Assembly: GCA_011391855.1 (NCBI GenBank)
Contig: JAABPT010000058.1
Span: forward strand, 1-7,461
From: Burkholderiales bacterium
GTDB lineage: Bacteria; Pseudomonadota; Gammaproteobacteria; Burkholderiales; Burkholderiaceae_C
DNA length: 7,461 nucleotides
Direction of reading: 5' to 3'
Part shown: positions 1-5,968 of the stretch, piece by piece
Layout of the letters: the number at the start of each line of letters is the position of its first letter
How positions within the stretch are numbered: position 1 is the stretch's first letter
The notes under the pieces: generated by a model
Told to the model about the DNA's origin: nothing
Database searches by the model: none
The model's input: only the letters and a program-made list of their open reading frames with translations
Program-made: the position numbers and the translations under genes

Positions 1-823
1 AGAACAGCAGGCCGCCGGTCTTGGGAATCAGCGCCTGGATGTTGTGGCCGGTCTTGTTGTCGATGGCGCGCTGGCGCGCGATATTGATATCGCCCGACCA
101 TCCGAGCGCCACGCAGATCGAGCCGCCGGCCATGTCGTTGATATAGCCCGACGAACTGAACAGCGTGATGTGCGGTCGCACCTGCTTGAGCAGCTGGCCG
201 GCCGCGGCATAGTCGCCCGGGTTCTTGCTGAACGAAGGCTTGCCCAGGTAGTGCAGCGCGGCGGGCACCACCTCGGTGGCCGAGTCCAGGAAGCTCACAC
301 CGCAGCTCTTGAGCTTGCTGATGTACTCGGGCTTGAAGATCAGGTCCCAGGCGTTCTCGGGCATCGGCGTACTGCCCAGGGCGGCCTTCACCTTGTCGAC
401 GTTGATGCCCACGGTGGTGAAGCCCCACAACCAGTTCACCATGTAGTCGTTGCCCGGGTCCATGCGGGCCAGCTGCGCCTGCACCGCCGGGTCCAGGTAT
501 TTCAGATTGGGCAGCTGCGACTTGTCCAGCTTGCTCAGCAGGCCGCCGTCGGCCTGCAGCTTGGCCCAGTTGGACGTCGGCACGATGAGGTCGTAGCCCG
601 TCTTGCCCGCCACCAGCTTGGCGTGCACGATCTCGTTGTTGTCGAAGTTGTCGTAGCGGACCTTGATGCCGGTGTCCTTTTCGAAATTGCGGATCGTGTC
701 CTCGGCGATGTAGTCCGACCAGTTGTAGATATTGAGGATCTTCTCCTCCTCCTGCGCCAGGGCGGCTGTCGTGGCCAGCGCCAGCGCGGCGACGAGGGCA
801 GTGACGGCGGTCTTCGGGTTCAT
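1..823 (-). CDS. spuD: Periplasmic polyamine (putrescine)-binding protein of an ABC transporter, PotF/SpuD family; 3' end outside window
   Basis: This is the substrate-binding component of a polyamine ABC importer. It captures putrescine or a related polyamine in the periplasm and delivers it to a membrane permease. Translating back from the ATG at 823 gives 274 codons; PotF-type proteins are about 370 residues, so the C-terminal quarter lies beyond base 1. Residues 1-23 form a Sec signal peptide (Lys4, hydrophobic core, Ala-Leu-Ala before Gln24) with no lipobox cysteine, so the mature protein should be soluble. Family marks are YNWSDY at 33-38, Glu184, and GWSGD at 241-245, which line up with PotF ligand residues. 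Cys174 and Cys237 match the cysteine pair I recall as disulfide-bonded in PotF. WSD favours the putrescine-binding PotF/SpuD type over PotD. A good Shine-Dalgarno supports the start. It follows spuC as in the Pseudomonas spu operon. Family is certain; exact ligand is inferred. Confidence 0.93.
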   Translation of the reverse strand, partial: MNPKTAVTALVAALALATTAALAQEEEKILNIYNWSDYIAEDTIRNFEKDTGIKVRYDNFDNNEIVHAKLVAGKTGYDLIVPTSNWAKLQADGGLLSKLDKSQLPNLKYLDPAVQAQLARMDPGNDYMVNWLWGFTTVGINVDKVKAALGSTPMPENAWDLIFKPEYISKLKSCGVSFLDSATEVVPAALHYLGKPSFSKNPGDYAAAGQLLKQVRPHITLFSSSGYINDMAGGSICVALGWSGDINIARQRAIDNKTGHNIQALIPKTGGLLF

Positions 824-830
824 GAGGGCA

Positions 831-835
831 TCTCC
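831..835 (-). promoter_or_regulatory. Shine-Dalgarno of the polyamine-binding protein gene
   Basis: GGAGA lies 7 bases before the ATG at 823 and fixes that start. With the leader gene's site it is one of only two clear ribosome binding sites in the window. The surrounding 90-bp gap (824-913) after the spuC stop shows no convincing hairpin terminator and no good sigma-70 promoter. The good site could raise translation of the binding protein above that of the enzymes. Confidence 0.7.
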
Positions 836-913
836 GGGCAACGGGGTGGATTGCGGTCAGCGCACCAGTCTAGGAGCAAGGGCACGCCAGGCCATTGGGG
901 GAAGCGACAAGGG

Positions 914-2311
914 TCAGCGCAGCCAGCCCTGACGTTGCGCGTCGGCCAGCGTCAGGTCCAGGCAGCGGCGGATCAGCGCCAGCATCTCGTCGATCTGCGC
1001 GCGGGTGATGACCAGCGGCGGGGCGATGATCATGCGGTCGCCCACGGCGCGCATGATCACGCCCTCGCGGAAGCAGTGGCCGCGGCAGACCATGCCGATT
1101 TCCACCGCCTCGGGGAACGGTGTGCCTAGGGCCTTGTCCTGGGTCAACAGCAGGGCTCCCATGAGTCCGCAGGTTTCGGCGTCACCCACCAGCGGATGAT
1201 CGCGCAGCTTGGCAAAGCCTTCAGCAAGATACGGGCCCACGTCGTCGTGCACATGCTGCACCAGGCCGAGCTGCTGGATGAGCCGGATATTGGCCAGCGC
1301 CACCGCGCACGCCACGGGGTGGCCGGAATAGGTGTAGCCGTGGTTGAACTCGCCGCCTTCGTCGATCAGCACGCGGGCGATGCGATCGCCCACCATCACG
1401 CCGCCCAGCGGCACGTAGCCGCTGGTCACGCCCTTGGCGAAGGTCATCAGGTCGGGGCGGAAGCCGAAGGTCTCGCAGCCGAACCAGTGCCCGGTGCGGC
1501 CGAAACCGCAGATGACTTCGTCGCTGACGAGCAGCACGCCGTAGCGGTCGCAGATGCGCTGGATCTCGGGCCAGTAGGTGGCGGGCGGGATGATCACGCC
1601 GCCGGCGCCCTGCACCGGTTCGCCGATGAATGCGGCCACGTTTTCCGGCCCCACCTCCAGGATCTTGGCTTCCAGCCAGCCTGCGGCCACCAGGCCGAAT
1701 TCGTCGCGCGTGAGGCCCGCCGGGCGCCCGTGCTCCCACCAGTAGGGCTGCCCGATGTGCACGATGCCCGGGATCGGCAGCCCGCCCTGCGCATGCATGC
1801 CGGCCATGCCGCCCAGCGAGGCGCCGGCCATGGTGGAGCCGTGGTAGGCGTTTTGGCGGCTGATCACGACCTGGCGCTGCGGCTGGCCGAGCACGTCCCA
1901 GTAGCGTCGCACCATGCGCACCACGGTGTCGTTGCCCTCGGAACCCGAACCCGAGAAGAACACATGCTGGAACTGCGGCGGCGTCACTTCAGCCAGCAGT
2001 TCGGCCAGTTCGATGGCCGGCGGCGTAGCGGTCTGGAAGAAGGCGTTGTAGAAGGGCAGTTCACGCATCTGGCGCGCCGCGGCGTCCACCAGCGCCTGCT
2101 GGCCGTAGCCCACGTTCACGCACCACAGGCCGCTCATGGCGTCGAGCACCTTGCGGCCCTCGCTGTCCCAGAGGTAGATGTTGTCGGCGCGCGTGATGAT
2201 GCGCGAACCCTTGCCGGCCAGGGCCTTGAAGTCGGTGAAGGGGTGCAGGAAATGCGCTGCGTCGGCAGCCTGCCATTGCTCGGTCGTGCGCTCGTTCGTG
2301 CGGGTGGTCAT
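914..2311 (-). CDS. spuC: Class III PLP aminotransferase, putrescine:pyruvate aminotransferase type (SpuC-like)
   Basis: This 465-residue cytoplasmic enzyme is expected to move the terminal amino group of putrescine (possibly also cadaverine or other diamines) to pyruvate, giving 4-aminobutanal (cyclising to pyrroline) and alanine. Its length and near-colinear sequence match P. aeruginosa SpuC (about 456 residues), including the N-terminal PFTD segment (24-27) and the GLWCVNVGYG block (61-70). PLP-site features are SGSGSE at 120-125, Tyr156-His157-Gly158, Asp264 in SDEV (pyridine nitrogen) and Lys293 in FAKG (Schiff-base lysine), followed by HGYTYSGHP (324-332). The start is 10 bases after the puuA stop, with no strong Shine-Dalgarno, so translation may be coupled to puuA. 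Its position between the glutamine-synthetase-like gene and the binding protein repeats spuB-spuC-spuD. Databases often label such proteins only as aspartate aminotransferase family. Fold and PLP dependence are certain; putrescine as substrate is likely. Confidence 0.93.
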   Translation of the reverse strand: MTTRTNERTTEQWQAADAAHFLHPFTDFKALAGKGSRIITRADNIYLWDSEGRKVLDAMSGLWCVNVGYGQQALVDAAARQMRELPFYNAFFQTATPPAIELAELLAEVTPPQFQHVFFSGSGSEGNDTVVRMVRRYWDVLGQPQRQVVISRQNAYHGSTMAGASLGGMAGMHAQGGLPIPGIVHIGQPYWWEHGRPAGLTRDEFGLVAAGWLEAKILEVGPENVAAFIGEPVQGAGGVIIPPATYWPEIQRICDRYGVLLVSDEVICGFGRTGHWFGCETFGFRPDLMTFAKGVTSGYVPLGGVMVGDRIARVLIDEGGEFNHGYTYSGHPVACAVALANIRLIQQLGLVQHVHDDVGPYLAEGFAKLRDHPLVGDAETCGLMGALLLTQDKALGTPFPEAVEIGMVCRGHCFREGVIMRAVGDRMIIAPPLVITRAQIDEMLALIRRCLDLTLADAQRQGWLR

Positions 2312-2321
2312 GGGTGCGTTC

Positions 2322-3686
2322 TCAGACGTGCAGCAGCAGGTGCTCCCGCTCCCAGGGCGAGATGACTTTCATGAACTCGGCGTACTCGATCTCCTTCACC
2401 TCGGTATAGACCGTGATGAAGGATTCACCCAGCACCGCCGCCAGGTCGCGTTCGTTGCGCAGCAGCGCCAGCGCCTCGCCCAGGCTGCGCGGCAGCTGGA
2501 AGTCGCCCAGGTAGGCATCGCCCTTGCACTCGGCCGACGGCTCGATGCGGTTCTTGATGCCGAGGTAGCCGCAGGCCAGCGTGGCGGCCAGCGCGGCGTA
2601 GGGGTTGGCGTCGGCGCCGATGACGCGGTTCTCGATGCGCCGCGCCGTGGCCGTGGCCACCGGACTGCGGATGCCCACCGTGCGGTTGTCGGTGCCCCAC
2701 TGGATATTGATCGGCGCCGAGTTGCTGCGCACCAGCCGCCGGTAGCTGTTGACATAGGGCGCAAACAGCGCCATCGCCGCCGGCACATACCTCTGCAGGC
2801 CGCCGATGTACCAGTAGAACTCCTTCGAAGGGCTACCGTCCTCGTTGCTGAACAGGTTGCGGCCGGTGGCCCGGTTGATGACGCTCTGATGCACGTGCAT
2901 GGCGCTGCCCGGCTCGCCCGCAATCGGCTTGGCCATGAAGGTGGCGAACATGTCGTGCCGCATCGCCGCTTCGCGCACCGTGCGCTTGAAGAAGAACACC
3001 TCGTCGGCCAGGTTCAGCGGGTGGGCGTGGAAGAAATTGATCTCCATCTGCCCCGCGCCCACTTCGTGGATCAGCGTGTCCACGTTCAACTCCATCTTCT
3101 CGCAGTAGGCGTAGACGTCCTCGAACAGCGGGTCGAACTCGTTCACCGCGTCGATGCTGTAGGCCTGGCGCGAGGTCTCGGCGCGGCCGCTGCGGCCGAT
3201 GGGCGGCTTCAACGGCATGTCGGGGTCGGGGTTGCGGGCGACGAGATAGAACTCCAACTCCGGCGCCACCACCGGGTCCCAGCCCTCGGCGTCATACAAC
3301 TCGCACACCCGGCGCAGCACCGATCGTGGCGCAAACGGCACCAGCACGCCATGCTTGTCGAAGCAGTCGTGCAGCACCTGCGCGGTGGGGTCCACCGCCC
3401 ACGGCACGATGCGCACCGTGCTGGGGTCGGGGCGCAGGTGCATGTCCTGGTCGGTGGGGCTGATGACGTCGTAGTACGGGCCCTCCTCGGGAAACTCGCC
3501 CGTCACGCCCATCGCGACCACGGCCTCGGGCAGCCGCATGCCGCGGTCCTCGGTGAATTTCTGGCGCGGCAGGATCTTGCCGCGGGCCACGCCCGTGAGG
3601 TCGGGCACGAGGCATTCGATCTCGGTCACGCGGTTGACGTCGAGCCACTGTTCCAGCTCGGCAAAGCTCAGGTTCTTGCGGGCCAT
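2322..3686 (-). CDS. puuA: Glutamine-synthetase-family gamma-glutamylpolyamine synthetase (PuuA/SpuB type)
   Basis: This 454-residue enzyme should ligate glutamate to putrescine (or another polyamine) using ATP, giving gamma-glutamylputrescine, the first step of the gamma-glutamylated route. It has the beta-Grasp N-terminal region (about 18-110), with the DLTGVARGK block at 29-37, and then the catalytic domain. Metal- and substrate-site signatures are PELEF (142-146, Glu143 and Glu145), HEVGAGQMEIN (207-217, Glu208 and Glu215), AMHVHQS (262-268, His264), the NRTVGIR block (334-340), the RIENR arginines (350-354) and GADANPY (357-363). GADANPY is typical of PuuA-like enzymes and differs from housekeeping GlnA, whose Tyr-adenylylation region I do not see. 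The neighbouring puuB, puuD and spuC genes support the polyamine role. An out-of-frame ATG lies 10 bases upstream (3694-3696), and no good Shine-Dalgarno precedes the chosen start, which rests on the conserved N-terminus. The polyamine preferred is not visible from sequence. Confidence 0.93.
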   Translation of the reverse strand: MARKNLSFAELEQWLDVNRVTEIECLVPDLTGVARGKILPRQKFTEDRGMRLPEAVVAMGVTGEFPEEGPYYDVISPTDQDMHLRPDPSTVRIVPWAVDPTAQVLHDCFDKHGVLVPFAPRSVLRRVCELYDAEGWDPVVAPELEFYLVARNPDPDMPLKPPIGRSGRAETSRQAYSIDAVNEFDPLFEDVYAYCEKMELNVDTLIHEVGAGQMEINFFHAHPLNLADEVFFFKRTVREAAMRHDMFATFMAKPIAGEPGSAMHVHQSVINRATGRNLFSNEDGSPSKEFYWYIGGLQRYVPAAMALFAPYVNSYRRLVRSNSAPINIQWGTDNRTVGIRSPVATATARRIENRVIGADANPYAALAATLACGYLGIKNRIEPSAECKGDAYLGDFQLPRSLGEALALLRNERDLAAVLGESFITVYTEVKEIEYAEFMKVISPWEREHLLLHV

Positions 3687-3706
3687 GGGTCGCCATTCTG
3701 TCAGGA

Positions 3707-3733
3707 GGGTGGGGTGCTGGGGCGGGGCGGGGG
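3707..3733 (+). other. G-quadruplex-type G-tract on the template strand between puuD and puuA
   Basis: The plus strand has five G runs of 3, 4, 4, 4 and 5 bases separated by loops of 1, 4, 1 and 1 bases, which fits the usual quadruplex-forming rule with one run to spare. The genes are on the minus strand, so this is the template strand, and the transcript is C-rich and G-poor here. That is also the base bias of Rho-entry regions. It occupies the middle of the 81-bp gap ahead of puuA. The motif is seen directly; any function is inference. Confidence 0.55.
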
Positions 3734-3746
3734 TGCGCGGCGCCTC

Positions 3747-3768
3747 ATGGCGGTCCGCGTGCCGCCAT
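3747..3768 (-). other. Hairpin at the puuD stop codon
   Basis: Perfect 7-bp inverted repeat, ATGGCGG and CCGCCAT, with an 8-base loop; on the minus strand it begins on the first base of the puuD TGA. No T-run follows in the direction of transcription, so it is not a standard intrinsic terminator. It could stabilise the upstream 3' end or act with the C-rich stretch just downstream to lower read-through into puuA. Chance is possible in DNA this rich in GC. Confidence 0.4.
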
Positions 3769-4547
3769 CAGGCGGTCGTGGCGGCGGCCGGCAAGGGCCC
3801 GCGCACCCGGTCGCGGTACTGGCGCACCGCGGCGCCGAAGGCCTGCAGCAGGCGCACGGAAACCGGGTTGTCGGCTGCCTGCCATTCCGGGTGCCACTGC
3901 ACGCACAGCATGAAGCCTGGCGCGCCCGGCATGGAAAAGGCCTCCACCAGCCCGTCGGGCGCCACGGCCTCGACGCGCAGCCCTGCGGCCAGCGTCTTGA
4001 CGCCCTGACCGTGCAGCGAATTGACCTCGAAGCGCGGCAGGCCGACGGCGGCCTCGAGCGCGCCGCCGCGCACCACATCGACCTCATGCGCCGGGCCGTA
4101 CTGTTCGTCCAGCGGCGCGGATTCCGCCTCGCGGTGGTCGGCCAGGCCGGGCATTTCCTGCACCGCCTGGTGCAGCGAGCCGCCGAGCGCCACGTTGACC
4201 TCCTGCGTGCCGCGGCAGATGCCGAAGATCGGCACGCCGCGGGCCAGCGCGCGCTTGATGAGCGGCAGCGTCCAGGCGTCGCGCTCCGGGTCGAGCGGCA
4301 GCGACGGGTCGTGCACTTCTTCGCCGAAGGCCGAAGGGTGCACGTTGGATGGAGAACCGGTGAGCAGCACGCCGTCGGCCAGGTCGAGCGCTTCGTCGAT
4401 CTCGTGCGGCTCCAGCCGCGGCACCACCAGGGGCAGCGCGCCGGCCAGGCGGGCGAAGTCCACGTACTTGCGGCCGGCGACGTGGAACGGGTGGTCGCCG
4501 AGCCAACGGTTGCAGGCGGGCACAAGGACGACGGGGGAGCGGCTCAT
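3768..4547 (-). CDS. puuD: Gamma-glutamyl-gamma-aminobutyrate hydrolase (PuuD/SpuA type, class I glutamine amidotransferase fold)
   Basis: This 259-residue cytosolic hydrolase (peptidase C26 group) should cleave gamma-glutamyl-GABA to glutamate and GABA, returning the glutamate spent by PuuA. E. coli PuuD is 254 residues and aligns end to end. Visible motifs are LLTGSPSNVHP (61-71), the nucleophile elbow GICRGTQE (109-116) with Cys111, the NSLHGQG block (176-182) and VQWHPEW (216-222) supplying His219 and Glu221, so the Cys-His-Glu triad is complete. The start is taken from the conserved N-terminal strand (VVLVPACNRW); no clear Shine-Dalgarno precedes it. The gap to puuB is 50 bp and to puuA 81 bp. 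The stop overlaps a hairpin. In Pseudomonas the equivalent gene is spuA, directly before spuB. Function is well supported by motif and neighbours; other gamma-glutamyl amides could also be hydrolysed. Confidence 0.94.
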   Translation of the reverse strand: MSRSPVVLVPACNRWLGDHPFHVAGRKYVDFARLAGALPLVVPRLEPHEIDEALDLADGVLLTGSPSNVHPSAFGEEVHDPSLPLDPERDAWTLPLIKRALARGVPIFGICRGTQEVNVALGGSLHQAVQEMPGLADHREAESAPLDEQYGPAHEVDVVRGGALEAAVGLPRFEVNSLHGQGVKTLAAGLRVEAVAPDGLVEAFSMPGAPGFMLCVQWHPEWQAADNPVSVRLLQAFGAAVRQYRDRVRGPLPAAATTA

Positions 4548-4597
4548 GGGCGTTTGGCGCGGGCGCAGTGCGTTCAGCGTTCGGGCGGGCGGTTAAT

Positions 4598-5911
4598 TCA
4601 GCCGAGCATATCGCGCAGCCGGTACCAGGCCATGCCCAGCACCAGCGCCGGCGTGCGCAGCAATGCGCCGCCAGGGAACGGGCGGTGGTGCAGGCGGGCG
4701 AAGACGTCGAAGCGGCTGGCATCGCCTGCCATCGCTTCGGCCACCAGGCGGCCGGCCAGGCCAGTGAGTGCCAGGCCGTGACCCGAGAAGCCCTGCAGGT
4801 AATACACGTTGTGCGCCGTGCCGGCGGCAGCGGGCAGGCGGCCGAAGTCGGGCGCCCGGTTCATGGTGATGTCGACGAAGCCGCCCCAGGCGAATTCCAC
4901 GTGCGTGCCGGCCAATTGCGGGAAGGTGTGCACCATGCGCCTGCGCATGCTGTCGGGCAGGTCGGCCGGCGTCAGGGTGCTGTAGCTGACGCGGCCGCCG
5001 TAGAGCAACCGCTGGTCGTTCGTGGTGCGGAAATAGTCGAGCACGAAATTGGTGTCGCAAACCGCCGCGCGGGAAGGAATCAGGCTGTCGGCCAGGGCCG
5101 GCTCCAGCGTCTCGCTGCAAGCGATATAGGTGCCCACCGGCATGATGCGCGCCTGCAGCGCGGGCGCGACACCCTGCAGGTAGACGTTGCCCGCCAGCAG
5201 CACCTGCCGCGCATGCACCATTCCGGCAGCCGTGCGCAGCGCCGGCCGCTCGCCCTGTTCCAGCGCCAGCACCGGCGTGTGCTCGTGCAGGCGAACGCCC
5301 GCCGCCGCTGCCGCACGCGCCAGGCCCAGCGTGAATTTCAGCGGGTGCAGGTGGCCCGAACGCGGATCGAAGATGCCGCTGTGGTAACGCGGGCTGGCGA
5401 TCCAGCGGCCAATCGCGTCCGATCCGATGCGCTGCAGTGGGTAGCGATACACCGTTTCGGTGCGCTCTGCCCAGTCCTGGAGCGCGCGACCCTTGCCGGC
5501 GCTGGTGGCCAGTCCAAGGTAGCCGCTGCGCCAATCGCAGTCGATCGCGTGCTCCTGCATGCGCTCTCGCAGCAGGTCCAGCGCCTCGATGGACATCGCC
5601 CACACCTGACGCGCGGCGTCCAGGCCGAGCTGCCGTTCGATGGTTTCCTGGTCGCAGGCCAGGCCGTGGATAGCCTGGCCGCCATTGCGGCCGCTGGCGC
5701 CGAAGCCGACTTCGCGCGCTTCCAGCAGCACGACGTCGAAGCCGCGGCGCTTCAGGTCGATCGCCGCCGACAGGCCGGCCAGCCCGCCGCCGACGATGGC
5801 CACGTCGCAATGCACGTCGCCCGCCAGTGCCGGGAAGGACTGTTCACGCCGGGCCGTGGCGGCGTAGTAGGAGTCGCGGGCCAGTTCGCGGTCGGTGTCG
5901 AGCAAGGGCAT
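4598..5911 (-). CDS. puuB: FAD-dependent gamma-glutamylputrescine oxidase (PuuB type, DAO family)
   Basis: This 437-residue flavoprotein is expected to oxidise gamma-glutamylputrescine to gamma-glutamyl-gamma-aminobutyraldehyde, releasing ammonia and hydrogen peroxide. The N-terminus (10-30) has the short PuuB-like lead (DSYYAATA at 13-20) ahead of the Rossmann strand, where GGGLAG (41-46) is the dinucleotide-binding turn and Glu64 ends the second strand to bind the FAD ribose. GFGASGRNGGQ (69-79) and the C-terminal GFSGHGLALTGLAG (374-387) are typical of this DAO subgroup. Length is close to E. coli PuuB (about 426). No signal peptide or transmembrane segment is evident. It sits between the BauA-like aminotransferase (57-bp gap) and puuD (50-bp gap). 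The start codon has only a weak Shine-Dalgarno and a small hairpin just upstream. In Pseudomonas the related PauB genes lie outside the spu operon, so the placement here is a variant. Related DAO enzymes acting on other N-substituted amines cannot be excluded. Confidence 0.9.
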   Translation of the reverse strand: MPLLDTDRELARDSYYAATARREQSFPALAGDVHCDVAIVGGGLAGLSAAIDLKRRGFDVVLLEAREVGFGASGRNGGQAIHGLACDQETIERQLGLDAARQVWAMSIEALDLLRERMQEHAIDCDWRSGYLGLATSAGKGRALQDWAERTETVYRYPLQRIGSDAIGRWIASPRYHSGIFDPRSGHLHPLKFTLGLARAAAAAGVRLHEHTPVLALEQGERPALRTAAGMVHARQVLLAGNVYLQGVAPALQARIMPVGTYIACSETLEPALADSLIPSRAAVCDTNFVLDYFRTTNDQRLLYGGRVSYSTLTPADLPDSMRRRMVHTFPQLAGTHVEFAWGGFVDITMNRAPDFGRLPAAAGTAHNVYYLQGFSGHGLALTGLAGRLVAEAMAGDASRFDVFARLHHRPFPGGALLRTPALVLGMAWYRLRDMLG

Positions 5912-5918
5912 GGACTCA

Positions 5919-5931
5919 CGGGCTGCGCCCG
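5919..5931 (-). other. Small hairpin just upstream of the puuB start
   Basis: CGGGC-TGC-GCCCG is a perfect 5-bp stem with a 3-base loop, ending 7 bases before the puuB ATG within the 57-bp gap after the first gene. It would sit at or beside the ribosome entry site of puuB. The stem is seen directly; its importance is uncertain because short GC stems are common in such DNA. Confidence 0.25.
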
Positions 5932-5968
5932 CGGATGCGGCGGCTCGCCGGGTCGGTCGGCCCGCGCC

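Noticed and set aside
875..895. A second sigma-54-like site (TGGCGT...TTGCT) upstream of the polyamine-binding protein gene
   Set aside because: GG and GC are 9 bases apart instead of the required 10; sigma-54 spacing is strict, so this was not called.
824..913. Terminator between spuC and the binding-protein gene
   Set aside because: No stable inverted repeat followed by a T-run is visible; the gap looks like an ordinary within-operon spacer.
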